Translations under genes and position numbers: made by a program
Part shown: positions 1 through 11,182 of the stretch, one piece after another
Numbering within the stretch: position 1 is the stretch's first letter
How the letters are laid out: the number at the start of each line of letters is the position of its first letter
Source of the DNA: Amorphophallus konjac
Taxonomy: Eukaryota > Streptophyta > Magnoliopsida > Alismatales > Araceae
NCBI GenBank assembly: GCA_022559845.1
Contig: CM040126.1
Span: 47,796,458-47,860,457 of the forward strand
Reading direction: 5' to 3'
Length of the DNA: 64,000 nt
The notes under the pieces: generated by a model
Databases searched by the model: none
What the model was told of the DNA's origin: nothing
What the model saw: only the letters and a program-made list of their open reading frames with translations

Positions 1-184
1 TTCAAAGCTACTACACTCTGGTGAATCCGAAGTGACTCTGTTGAGCAATCTAGTATAATGAAACAATGACAGTTTCATACTTCATAAAGTGCATGACCCA
101 TACTTGAATGAGATCATTGGCTGTTAGAGCAAATAAGTTCGGACTTGACATAAACTTATTATTTTTCATTTTTCATGTCTACAG

Positions 185-3096
185 AAAATGCGTTATTTGA
201 ACAAGCTAGAGTACTACATTCCAGCTTAGAAAGTGCATCAAAGGATATATCAACGCTTGAATCTGAAATTGGTACATCTAATTATCAGCTTTGTGGATTT
301 AGTAACAAATCATTGAGCTGATCACAAGATATGGACCAGCTCATCTTGCAGATCACAAAACAAAGACTGAGACAACAAACAAGCAGTTGATTCTGGCTTT
401 CAGATCACAGCTAGATCAAAGCTTAAAGGACTTGCACAAGAACGTAGTTGGATCTGTTTCTCAACAGCAACAACTATTGAGACATATGGATGAACATGCT
501 TGTTCATTCATTGCAAGAAAATGTGAGGTAAAAGGTCAAATCTTTGCTAATTAATACTACTATTTTCTTAAATTTTATATTCGTTTTTGTCCTCAATTAT
601 TATTTGCTTAGGCAACCAAAAGCTTGGAATCAAGGATTGAGAAAGTAAAGGACACATATTCTTCAGGAATTGCTGCTATGAAGGAGCTTGCTAGTGCACT
701 AGATGAGAATGCCTCCTCAAATCTAGAGAAGTTGAAATCAGTGATAACTTTTGGAACAATGACTGTTGAGAATGTATGAATAATGAAGTAAATTATGATA
801 GTTTCTTTTGATTGATGTCTTGCCGCAATCTGAAACAAAAATTTCAGCTGAACCTTTTTTTTTTAAACAGTTTCTGATCACTGCAGCTTCAGAGGCTGAG
901 CAGGTTCTTCATGAGATTCAGAGATCACTTGTTGAACAAAAGCAGTTGCTGTCCTTTTCAACTCAACAACAAGAGGCGGTACAATGAAGTGTCTTCAAAT
1001 TCCTATTCTGATTTTGTATATAAGTGCCTAAGTGGTTATGACTAATGCTTTTGCATTTCAGACTAAAATTTTTACATTGAATAGGGATTGCAAAGAAGTC
1101 TTGCCGCTACACAAGTTATTTCAAAAACGACAATTGATTTCTTCAATGCCGTTGCGAATCGAGCATCCAGACTAGTGACAGTTCTTGAAGATAATCATCT
1201 GCAAATGTCCCAGCAACTAGCAAACTTCCAAAAGACATTTCAGGTCTAACATATGGACATCTAGCTGATAGATGCCAAAGAAAGAACTATTATCAACTTG
1301 CAATGTTTCTGGTCAAAGCAGATCATTATAATGCATACAATCAACTAACCATAGAACAAAAAATTTATGTGTTTATTGCTTGTTCAGGAAGCATCTGTTA
1401 AAGAAGAGAGTGAAGCTCTGGAAAAGATTGCTGGAATATTGTCATCTTTGACATCTAACAATACAAAGATGGTTAGGAAATGTTTTAATTTAATTTGTTT
1501 CTTGTTTGGCCTGCTTGTGTTAGGTACTAAAATAATACATATCTGCTTCCTATTTCTTTAACTCTAACCAGCTCTCAGAAGCTATAGTGAATGCAAATCT
1601 TATGACTTTCAATGGGAAAAGGAAGTTGGAAGCAGAGGTATCTGACCTGCATAAAGTTACAGTGGATGCTAAAAATGACTGGACGGAATATATGGAAAAG
1701 GTAGAAACCCACGTCCAGGAAGACATGTTTTCAGCAGCTGCAACCCAAACTACCATGTTAAATGAGCTTACAGATTGGTATGGAGCATTTGCCATTTTTC
1801 CTTGGCACTTCTGATTCACTTTGGCTTTTTGTTTTATTTGTGCCCTTAACTGAACTACATATGGTTCTTCATAGAGGTAAGTTCTTTGTACATCTGTTGC
1901 CCCATTCTCTCACCTTGTTTCAGCTCAGAGAAAGTGGCTCTGTCTATGCAACGCTGGAGAAATGCTGAATCATCAATAGGCACCCTTCATCTAGATTATG
2001 GTGCAGATATTGAGTCTTTGCTAGAGTAAATCCCCGTGTATTATCATTATCAAGTCTCTCTTCGTTATTGTTTTGTTTCATTCATGAATCTGATCTAAGA
2101 GTTTTTCCTTTAACAGGGATGTCTTGGCTGGTCACAATGTACTGGAAGATTTTATGTTCCGACTATCTTCGACAGATGTGGAATTTGACATGGGAACCCA
2201 TGATTTACTTAGAGCTGTTAATGGTAATCATTCATACATTTTCTTCAGCTTGAACTAGATCACATGGATGTTACATTGACAATGATTTTGCAGATTCACT
2301 GTTGCTAGACCATGAATCTAAGGAGGAGATGGAACCTTTATCAGCCCAGTGCTTGGATCAGCTAAAGCTGCTGCAAGACTACCATACCGAAAATATAGCT
2401 GATATCAGAGACCATACAGAAAAATGTCTTTCAAAGGAGTACATGGTATGCTTTGACCTCTTGTGTAGTCAAATTTCAATTTGTATAAAGATGCCTCTGT
2501 TGTCTTCTCTGAATGAAAAGAATACCCTGGGCCAGACACTTTGTAAAATAGCATAGAAAATTGTTGTGAGACAAAAATTTGACCATGGAAGATTGAGAAT
2601 CAGAATTAGATATGCAGGCAATTTCAGGTTTCTAGTACTATACTGTCACATGAGAGTTATTTTATCATAGAAAGTTTAAACTGCTACACAGACACTGCTT
2701 ATCATAGAAAAAATGGCCTGGGAAGATTTAGGATAGAGACATCTGTATAATTTCAGGATCTAAAAAATACGCCATCATAACAGTGAGAGTTGTTTTGCCA
2801 TATAAGCTTTGAACTGTGCAGTTGCCAATGCCATTGCTTATCAATAACAATCAGGTCAGTCAGATGTCGATGAGATTGCTTTTCATATTAAACAGGTTGA
2901 TCAGTTGACATGCACAACAAGAAAGAAGCAATTAATCACATTGCCCAGCATGGAATCAATTGAGGCACTGAGGATGAGGGCAGTTGATGGTTCGGCAGCA
3001 AAGGTAGGATCCGAAAACATTGGAAAAGGTAAGGAAGGATGGGATTTCCATATGCCATCAGATATCCCAAGAAATCCCTTTGCGGCAATAAACTGA
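185..3096 (+). CDS. Kinesin-5 (KIN-5/TKRP125-like) motor protein, 3' exons only
   Basis: This is the C-terminal half of a plant kinesin-5, the homotetrameric plus-end motor that cross-links antiparallel microtubules in spindle and phragmoplast. The motor head lies off the left edge. I read 11 exons: 185-271, 352-527, 612-773, 871-978, 1085-1243, 1388-1471, 1572-1777, 1924-2025, 2117-2223, 2294-2445 and 2896-3096. All have GT-AG borders and keep frame, giving about 514 residues. The product is long heptad-rich coiled coil, as in the kinesin-5 stalk. The last exon carries the family tail: a basic stretch, a SMESIEALR block (plant KIN-5s have a related SIEELR block) and the terminus PFAAIN, close to the usual PLTAIN. 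Base composition is ordinary and AT-rich introns separate the exons. The family call rests on remembered family motifs; the exact paralogue is not decided. Confidence 0.85.
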
Positions 3097-3311
3097 TACA
3101 GACATAGAAACCAAGGATGTACATAGGTAGAAATCTTGTTGGCTCTAACTGAGTCAACTAACTCAGATTATCATGTTGCCATGAGCTGATGGTAATTCAT
3201 TTGGAAGTCTTACTTCAAAATGACACATCAGTCTTGAATGCCTTCATAATCCAAATAAATGGTTCAACTGTGGTGTTGCATAATTTTGAATCAGAAGACC
3301 ATCTTCCCTCC
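3097..3311. other. 3' flank of the kinesin gene, no further feature
   Basis: This stretch follows the kinesin stop codon and probably holds the 3' UTR. I see no strong AATAAA signal and no ORF of note. Confidence 0.4.
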
Positions 3312-3781
3312 GCGTTTGGAAACGTAACAGGATTCGGGATTATTGCCAAAATCTCCTAGAGAGAAGAAGCAGGGTTGGGTAAGCTTTTGGAGATTTTCTC
3401 CCCTCTCCCTTTTTCTGCCTATCTCTCTCTACTTTTCAAAATCCACCTTTTACAAAATCTGATGGGGCATGGCACCATTTGGAAACACTTTTGGGGGTGG
3501 ATATTTCGAGACCATAATCTCCCCCCAAAAGTGTTTGAAAATGAAGCCTAAGGCCATGGTTGGGAACACTGTTGCGGGGGCGATTCCAATAATTGGAATT
3601 CCCACACCCCATAATCCCTCCCATTTCCGATGTCCCATCAACTTTTAAAAAAGGGAGATTTTGGTGGGTAGAGAGAGACAAGGAGGAAAAAGGTGGGGTT
3701 TAAAAATCCCCAAAAGGAGCTTCCTCTCTCTCTCTAGGGGATATTGGAAAGAATTCATAATCCATAATTCCTTCCAAATGC
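3312..3781. mobile_element. Foldback MITE with long imperfect inverted arms
   Basis: The two ends are inverted copies beginning GCGTTTGGAA and, on the other strand, GCATTTGGAA. The similarity runs about 170 bp inward: both arms share CCTAGAGAGA, a CCTTTTTC tract, a TCTCTCTCTAC tract, an AAAATC block and a GATGGG-CAT block. There is no coding sequence. The length and structure fit a non-autonomous foldback MITE. The flanks (TCC / ACC) do not give a clean target duplication, so the superfamily is undecided. A transcript crossing it would fold into a long hairpin. Confidence 0.6.
3483..3536. repeat. Perfect 15-bp inverted repeat inside the foldback MITE
   Basis: The arms are AAACACTTTTGGGGG (3483-3497) and CCCCCAAAAGTGTTT (3522-3536), separated by 24 bases. 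They sit at the centre of the larger foldback. They may be a second small foldback insertion or simply the loop-proximal stem. Confidence 0.6.
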
Positions 3782-5267
3782 ACCTTAATACTCACCATTG
3801 TAGATGTATGGTATGTTCTTCTCAGTTCTCACTCTCGAAATGAGGAAGACCCTTTGTTCTGAGTCACTTTAAAATATAATGAACTGCACCTATTTTTCTG
3901 ATTGTTTTCCTTACTAAAAAAACTACTACAAAAATGTGAATTCTTATTGATGTCTCTTTCTAGGCTTCTTTACAGTTATTATTGGTTGGTTTGGAAAGTG
4001 GAACTATATGAAATTTAAATCCACAAAGAATGTACTTTTACCCTTTTAAACCAATAGGAGCGAATAGCGTCAGCCTACTCCCCGTTGTGCATTCATTTAC
4101 TGAAGCTGGCACAGAAGCATCATGTTTCTGCTATGGAATTTGTTACTTCTTGCTGAAGCAAGTCTTTGAAATATTCATAGGAGTTTGATGATTGTTGAAT
4201 AGATATAGTGAGATCGCAAAGTATGTGCTTTTTCCAGCAATGTTGAAGATGGTTGGTTTGGAAACAAGAATTAGTCACCTAAAATTAATATTGGATGGGG
4301 TATAGAGTGATCATTAACAATGCCAAAATGGTTGTTTGGAAACAAGAATTAGTTGAAAAATTCAGGTCAGTCCAATCTCAGCCAATGATGATGTATTTTC
4401 CAAATTATTATCTTGGAATAACCTCATTATGTAGTTGAAATGGAGACCTTAAAAAAAATGTCTCCCTATCCCATGATTTCTGAATAGAGAGGAGCAGAAT
4501 AGCTTATGCCTGATCCTCATTGTTCAGTGTAATTACACAACCTTCACAACCACCCAATTACAGATTAAGGTAGGGTTAGTGAGATGTGTAATTGAATTCA
4601 GTTTATGAATTGTATTTTAAATTGTGAATGCATTTCATGGTGTTTTAGTTGGGTTTTGTTTGGGGATTAAATTCTTGGATTAGTGAGTTGAGTGGGAGTT
4701 TTAACCATGAGATCAATTCATGGAACATGAGTTTGTTTTAAAAAAGATGTCTAGATGAGCTAGCAGGGAATTGAATTCTTCCCTCGAATTCAATATCCCA
4801 AAACTCTTCTTTGGTCTGGTTTTTAGTAGGAATCCTATTTCTCACTGATCAACTAAACATATACGGTTTACTAATAAGAGATTTTATTTTTTTTTGTCTT
4901 GGGAATCAAATTATAAGTCTCACTAGGTTTCAGTTGCAAACTGACATTGGCATATTTGCTTGGAGAGTTTGAGATGAGAACACCAAATATGGAACAAAAA
5001 CCACATAGGAAACATCCAAAGCACTACTACCTCTTTCTGACACTCGGCTTTAAAACTTGGGAACCATTTCATAAGGCAACTTCATCTATATTTGTGCCAC
5101 TTTCTAGTACAATTTTATGCTAGACACGTGAAATTGTTGTTCATGAATAATTGCCCCAATAATGTAAGGGTCTTTTTAATATATACCCCTATAATCCAGA
5201 ATTTTTGCATATCTACCACTGATTCGTATGAAATGTTGAGAATATCCCTGAATATATTCATATATTT
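3782..5267. other. Intergenic interval with short dispersed repeats
   Basis: No gene is recognisable on either strand. The motif TTTGGAAACAAGAATTAGT occurs twice about 79 bp apart (near 4257 and 4336), and a looser TTGGTTTGGAAA copy lies near 3990. These may be remnants of MITE ends. The remainder is AT-rich unique-looking sequence. Confidence 0.4.
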
Positions 5268-5275
5268 ACATTTAT

Positions 5276-5551
5276 CAAGGTTTGTCGGACTAGTGTATTG
5301 CAACATGCTAGTTTTGGCCAAGCACGATCCGGTATGATATGACATGACACGACACTTGATTGACACTAGATCTAGAACAAATTTTTTGCATTAAAAAATT
5401 ATTTTTCATTAAAAATGAGTTTTTTAAATTAAAGAAAGGTGTGGCATCGCACTACATCGATGTGTGCCTGTGTGTTGGTTTTCTACTGTCATGATCCGAC
5501 ATGGTCGGTAAACTCGGTACGCACTAGTGTAGTGCGATTCGGCAAACCATG
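5276..5551. mobile_element. hAT-type MITE, 276 bp, with perfect 8-bp TSD
   Basis: The element begins CAAGGTTTGTCGG and ends, read from the other strand, CATGGTTTGCCGA. It is flanked by perfect 8-bp direct repeats ACATTTAT at 5268-5275 and 5552-5559, the target-duplication length of hAT transposons. There is no coding capacity. Its termini closely match those of the 5.4-kb hAT element that starts 190 bp further right (CAGGGTTTGCCG / CATGGTTTGCCG), so it is probably a non-autonomous relative mobilised by the same transposase. Confidence 0.85.
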
Positions 5552-6101
5552 ACATTTATACACTTCCGGTTCTTATGCATGAATATTTCCACGTAAATGT
5601 TACAAAAGTTTGTTAATAGATGCCAAAGCCCAAAAATACATGTGATCTCGTGAAATAAAATTTAAAGGTAAATTTGTCATTTCAACATTTAAATTGCACT
5701 CAGGTTTTTTTGACAATTCATGCAAATGAAGTGTATGTATCAGGGTTTGCCGACCCGGTCTCGGCGCGGGAAGGGTCGGGTCGGGCGGGTCGCACAGCGA
5801 CCCGATCCGCCCCTTTGGTTCTCGACGCGATTTTTTATGATTTTTTTTTAAAATTTTTAATAAATTTATTTTGAAAGATTAAATGTTATATATATTTAAA
5901 AATATTAGAATGTAGAGTTTATTTAAGATAATAGATCCATACTAAATTATACATAATTAATTATATAAAAATTACATATTACACCGCTTAACTAAACATC
6001 CTATTATATATAATACATAAAAATTTATTTCAATTACTAAATATGTAAAAGTAAATAGTGACATAATAATGACATTCATTCATGAAGTATAAAATACAAA
6101 A

Positions 6102-6228
6102 ACTCACTAATCCTCGTCCATCTGTGAAACTCGAATCCCAAAACTCACTCATCCTCCTCATCTGTGTAACCCGAATCCGAAAACTCACTCATCCTCATCA
6201 TCAGTGAAGCTCGAATCCCAAAACTCAT
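6102..6228 (-). repeat. Three tandem ~40-bp repeats at the transposase 3' end
   Basis: Three imperfect copies of about 40 bp, each containing an ACTCA(C)T-ATCCTC block followed by a CTCGAATCC(C)AAA block, run in tandem. Read on the - strand in the alternative frame they give repeats of the acidic Ser/Asp/Glu tail; the stop used there is at 6185. They look like recent slippage duplication at the 3' end of the transposase gene. Confidence 0.65.
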
Positions 6229-9156
6229 CATCAGATACATGAGACTGATCACCCGTATAATCTAACTCTATTCTAGTGGGTGGAGGTACATGTGGGTGGG
6301 ACTGAAAATATGTAACCATCTGCACAAATGATGGGTCGTGTGCTGCGGTGGAGGGTACATGAAAATCTGTAAAAAAAGTCTTCACTACATCTATAGCTTC
6401 AATTTTATCATGTGCGACTGGTGCTGGTGCTGGTGTTGGTGCTGCTCGAACTCTGGACGTGGAGGAAGATCCTGCTCCGCCCTGTGCTCGTGGTGGAGGT
6501 ACCCGGGACGTAGAAGAAGATGTCCTCGGTGTGCTACGAGAACCGTATCTATCCTGTAACTGTGTCCGGAATGAATGTCTGACATCTCCCGGAACTCGGT
6601 CGTATGCACGAATGTCTCGCCAGGTTCTTCAGCCTCCTCGTCTAATTCTGCCTCACCACGCTCGGTTGTGGCTCTTGCAACCCATGCTACCATAGGGTCA
6701 TCATCGTCTCGCAAGTACACAGCATCCGTTGGGTCGTAATCTCCCTCTCCTCTCCTTGTATCCATTTGTACATGCCGGACCTTTAGTCTCATGTTGTAAT
6801 AAACATACACCATTTTGTCTAGCCTGCGGTGTGTTAGCCTATTCCTCAGCTTAGTATGCAAGAAGGAGAACGTCGACCAATTCCGTTCACACCCACTCGA
6901 CGAGGATGTTTGCGATAGAACTCTCATTGCGATCTTCCTTAATACGGGTGCACTTGTGCCATAATTTAGCCACCACTCAGCTGTGTTTAAGACAGATCAC
7001 GTAATTAGATGTAAAAATTACTTCTCGAGACATAGAAGGTACATTGTGAAGACACATTACCGGGGTCGAGTCTATCACGACTGGCCATGGCATTAGGTGT
7101 CGCAAATGAACCAATTCCCTCTCTAAATGTTTTCATCTGGATTATCAAAAAATATGAAGTATATATTTCATTTAATATTGTCAATGTTAAAATATCCAGT
7201 ATCTCATTCAACGCATCAGCAGCATCTGTTGGGGTGAAAGACAATCGGTCTACCACAATGTTGACCGATTCTATCAACGTATCGTCATAAGCAAGGGCCC
7301 GAGCATATTGGAAGGCCAGATGTAGATAGTACGCTGCAATCGTAAGACAATGAATTACATATTAGTATCAATTAAAAATCACAGCTCATTGATTGGACGA
7401 TGATTGGACGAGAATGTAAGTGTTTACTTGCCATGTGAAGATCGCGGCTCATTTGTCTGTCCCATCTGTCCTCCACAATCTCTAGAATGGTGGGTCCATA
7501 TTTTCTAGACGTTGTAAGGATCTTCCGCTTGGCTGCTTCTATTTTGCTGTACACCAACCCCATGGTTGGTACTCTATCCCCATCCACGCATCGTAGAACC
7601 TCATATAGTGGCTCTATCAATGACACTAATACCTTCACTCGTTCCCAAAAATTCGAGGTGTTCACAATCCCCTCGACCTCCGCCCCTTCACGTGAAGCAG
7701 CAAAAGAGGAACTCAGTCAGGTCTCACCTCTAAACATTTGCTTCAACCCATCATTGTGCTTCAATAGGCTCTGCAATGCGATGTAGTTGGTGGCAAATCG
7801 TGTGATGCCAGGTCTCAACAGTTCGCCGCCACAATGCTCCCTCATCCATGCCAATACAAGTGTGTGGTTGTAGATATATTTCGTGATTTTTTGTGCCACA
7901 TCGACCACAGATTTTACCATACGAAGCTGCCCAATCTCCTTCAGCATCAGATCTACACAATGCGCTGCACAGGGGGTCCAGAAAATGTGCCGTTTTTTCT
8001 TCATTAGCTCCTCCCCGGCCTTCTTATAGTTCGACCCATTGTCAGTCACCACTTGCACAATGTACTCCTCCCCAATCTCAGTCACCACTTGCTCCATCAA
8101 TGACAAAATATATTGATGACTATGAATTTGACCAGACGCATCCACTGATTTGTGAAAGAATACCTGTCTGTCACAATAAACAAGGAAGTTGATCAGGCTA
8201 GATTTTGTGGTACCTGACCATCCATCACACATCAGTGTGACTCCGTACTTTGTCCATTTCTGCTTGAATGAGTCAATGTAACTCTTGATCTCAGCAACCT
8301 GTTCATCAAGGTATACGCCAGCCAATTCTCTCGCTGTAGGTGGCTGCACGTGTAGCCCAAGGACCTGTGCTTCCTGAAACATTGGCTTGTAGTAAGGGCT
8401 ATTGGCTGCATTGAAAGGCAGACCCGCGTGGTGCCACCATTTTGCAACAGCCTGACCAAGTTTCCATTTAGGTCCCTTCTGGCCATACGCATCGTCCATC
8501 CTCGTTTGCTTGCCATGCTCTCGGGATAGTGCACCGGGCTCCACATCTTCAATGTTGATCGATTGTGTCCTTTTTCTTTGTGTCCCCGAGTCACCAGTCA
8601 ATAAACTCCTTATGCCTCGTGGTTGTCGAGTCGTAGATGAACCACCACTCCCTGATGCTCCGGTTCTCGCCGCCTCGCGACTACGGACTACAGTCTCTTC
8701 GGGATGTCTTGACTCTTCCCTGCTCTGACGTACTGCCTCACGAAACTGGGCTTCGTATGGATCGTTCACAGTGACATACACATCAGGCTGCTCAGTACGT
8801 GCTTGTTCGTCTTCGTCACTGGGTGTCCATGCACATTCCTCCTCGTTGCTGCCGCTTGCTAATCCGCTCACTGCCGCTTGATCCCTTTTCTTCTTTTTTT
8901 CCTTTTCTTGCATCTCAGCTCTCTTCTCCCGCAGGTGCCTAGCCATTGCAAGTTTCACATCTCTAGGCACATGAGTACACCCAGCAACCTCAGAGTATCC
9001 AGCCCCGGCTCCTCCTGTCAAATGCTTCTTCAATCGAGACACCCCTCCTCCCCGGTGTTCTATTTTACAATAGTTACAACGCCAACACCTACGGTTGCCA
9101 TCCAACAAAACTCCGTGTGACCACCCAATATCATTTGTTCGTTCCTTAGGAGCCAT
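6185..9156 (-). pseudogene. hAT transposase (BED finger, DUF659, hATC), broken by one TGA
   Basis: The protein cuts and rejoins hAT ends in the nucleus. From the ATG at 9156 the first ORF gives 479 residues: a BED-type zinc finger near 20-60 (Cys27, Cys30, His45), an acidic/basic linker, then DUF659 and the RNase H-like core with DGWSG (Asp311), TDNGSN (Asp372) and the PCAAHC motif near 395-400. An in-frame TGA at 7719-7717 sits where relatives usually have Trp, and the same frame then continues to a donor after 7428. Further exons are 7333-7061 and 6980 onward, with GT-AG borders that keep phase. The last exon carries the hATC dimerisation signature SSSGCERNWSTF. The frame used up to 6391 ends in a His-Gln run, while another frame continues in Pro/Ser-rich then acidic sequence to 6185, so a late frameshift is likely. 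Otherwise the gene is nearly intact. Confidence 0.88.
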
Positions 9157-9329
9157 AGGGTGCTATCTCCTAAAATTAAGAAATTCAAATTATGAAAATA
9201 TATTATTTCCCATCTACAAGTAACAATGAACATAATTTCATGATTTGTGTAACATGCAAGACTAAATTCAATATTTAATACATCTTAATATAATTTAGTT
9301 CCAAATATTATAATTATTTCTATAACATA

Positions 9330-10255
9330 CATATAAGGGTAATATTTATAATTAATACATATACATTAACTTTAAAATTATTTATCACTAATTAGATATT
9401 TAAAATTACATCTCTAATTAAATTACATGACACATATAAATTATAAACATATCTAAATAATTTACATTATACATATAAATTAACTTTAAAATTATTTGTA
9501 AAATATTTATCACTATTTATATATTTAAATTATAAACATCTCTAATTAAATTACATTATAGATCTAAAGTAACTTTAAAATTATTTATAAAATATTCAAG
9601 AGAGTTTACATTAAAAACATCTCTATTTAAATTATATTATAGATCTAAATTAACTTTAAAATTATTTAAAAAATATTCAACACTATTTACATTAAAAACA
9701 TCTCTACTTAAATTACATTATACATCTTAATTACATTTAAAATTATTTGTAAAATATTTATCAATAAATTTATATTTAAATTCAAAACATATCTACTTAA
9801 TTTAAATTATAATATTAACTTTAATTTTTTGTAAAATATTTCTCACTATAGATATATTTAAATGAAAAATATCTTTAAAAATTTTAAAATTAATTATTAT
9901 ATTATTTTACGTCTACAACTAATAATGAAAATAATATCATTAATTCTACAAAATTAAATTTTAAAATTAATACATCTCAATTAAATCTAATATTTAAACA
10001 TGAATTAAGTAATATATCAAACATAAATGTATTTCTACAACATGAATTAAACGATATTTATATTATTTCTACAACACGAATTAAATAATATATCAATATA
10101 TTTAATTTTACAACATGAATTAAATAAAAATTATATTTTTTCTACAACATGAATTCAACAATACATCAAAAAAAATATTAAACAATGACAATGTAACAAA
10201 TTTTATTATTATACTTTTTTAAATTAAAAAAGATATAAAATTTTTAAAAAATTTT
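9330..10255. repeat. AT-rich imperfect tandem repeats upstream of the transposase
   Basis: Units of roughly 80-90 bp recur five or six times. Each contains AAACATCTCTA-TTAAATTA, then a TTAACTTTAAAATTATTT block and an AAAATATT block, clearest at about 9535, 9627, 9706 and 9785. The copies degenerate to the right into general AT-rich sequence with repeated ACAACATGAATTAAA. They lie between the transposase start codon and the G-tract block, so they are part of the long 5' region of the element. Confidence 0.7.
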
Positions 10256-10260
10256 TTTTC

Positions 10261-10800
10261 CTCCCCCCCCCCCCACAAACCGCCCTTGTTCCAGCCCCCC
10301 CCCCCCCCCCCACGGTCGCAGACGCCCAGCCCACCCCCCCTGCCGGTGGCAGACGCCCAGACCCCCGCCCCCCCCCCCCCCCCCCCACGGTGGCAGAAGC
10401 CCCCCCCCCCCCCCCCCCACGGTCGCAGACGCCCAGCCCACCCCCCCCCCCCCACCGTGCCGGTGGCAGACGCCCAGACCCCCGCCCCCCCCCGCCGTCC
10501 CCTACGGTGGCAGACGCCCCCCGCCGGCCCCCCCCGTCCCCCCACGGCCTGCCGGTGGCAGCCCCCCCCCTCCCCCCACGGCACGGCCTGCCGGTGGCAC
10601 ACGCCCAGCGCCCAGCCCCCCCCGGTCCCCCCACGGCACGGTCTGCCACCCAGGCCCCCCGTCTCCCCACGGCCTGCAGGTCCCGCCCGCCCCGACCCCC
10701 CGTCCCCCACGGCGGCAGACGCCCAGCCCCCCCGTCCCCCCACGGCCTGCCGGTGGCAGACGCCGCCGTCCCCCACCCCCACCTCCGTCCACCTCCGGCC
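10261..10800 (-). repeat. G-tract minisatellite (G-rich on the transposase sense strand)
   Basis: On the + strand, runs of 5 to 16 C alternate with repeats of GGTGGCAGACGCCCAG and relatives such as CACGGTCGCAGACGCCC. Spacers are 15-40 bp. On the - strand, the sense strand of the transposase, this gives more than a dozen tracts of at least five G, so stable quadruplexes are expected. Long open frames on both strands here are a by-product of composition and are not genes. Some homopolymer lengths could be sequencing artefacts. Confidence 0.85.
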
Positions 10801-11104
10801 AGATGCGGCTGCCAGACGGGCCTTTTCCCCACCCTTAAAAAAAAAATTCACCTACCTACCTCCGATCGCCGCCCTGAGCCGCCCAAAGCCGCCGGCCGCC
10901 GCTCTGATCGCCGTCCGCCGCCGCTGCACCGCTGTTCGCCGGTGGGAGGGATGGAGGGAGCCTCCCCCTTCGGCCCGTTAAATGGGCGAACCGCTCGACC
11001 CGTCCGTACCGAGCCGGGTCCCGCCTCGAACTGGAGCGGTACGTGGCGGGACGCACGGGACCTTGCGGTCCAGTGCGTCCCGTCCACGACCCCCAGCCCG
11101 TGCG

Positions 11105-11165
11105 ACCCGGTCCTGGCCTGGGTCGGGTCGGGTCGTGCGGGTCGGTGCGGGTCGGGGCGGGACGG
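11105..11165. repeat. GGGTC subterminal repeat of the hAT element, right end
   Basis: GGGTCG-type pentamers and hexamers repeat about eight times just inside the right terminal repeat. The left end has three copies at 5766-5790. hAT transposases bind short repeated subterminal motifs (AAACGG in maize Ac is the known case), so these are the likely counterparts here. Confidence 0.55.
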
Positions 11166-11182
11166 CAAACCATGGTATGTAT

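Larger units (their letters stand above)
5741..11174 (-). mobile_element. hAT transposon, 5.4 kb, complete ends and 8-bp TSD
   Basis: Terminal inverted repeats are CAGGGTTTGCCG (left) and CATGGTTTGCCG (right, other strand), matching at about 15 of the first 18 positions. Perfect 8-bp target duplications GTATGTAT flank them at 5733-5740 and 11175-11182. Just inside both ends are GC-rich runs of repeated GGGTC/GGGTCG (5766-5790 and 11105-11165), plausibly the subterminal transposase-binding motifs known in hAT elements. On the - strand the order is right end, G-tract block, AT-rich repeats, transposase gene (9156 to about 6185), AT-rich tail, left end. The intact ends mean the element could still be mobilised in trans. 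Confidence 0.93.

Noticed and set aside
608..838. Antisense ORF over kinesin exon 3
   Set aside because: It crosses an exon and an intron of a well-supported + strand gene and has no domain.
7691..7727. Intron of about 40 bp removing the TGA in the hAT transposase
   Set aside because: A GT and an AG can be found, but the length is below the usual plant minimum and the frame is open on both sides with plausible family residues, so a nonsense mutation is simpler.
10219..10981. Gly/Arg- and Pro-rich ORFs of 100-230 codons on both strands
   Set aside because: They arise from C/G homopolymers and GC repeats inside the hAT 5' region, overlap in several frames, and have no domain.
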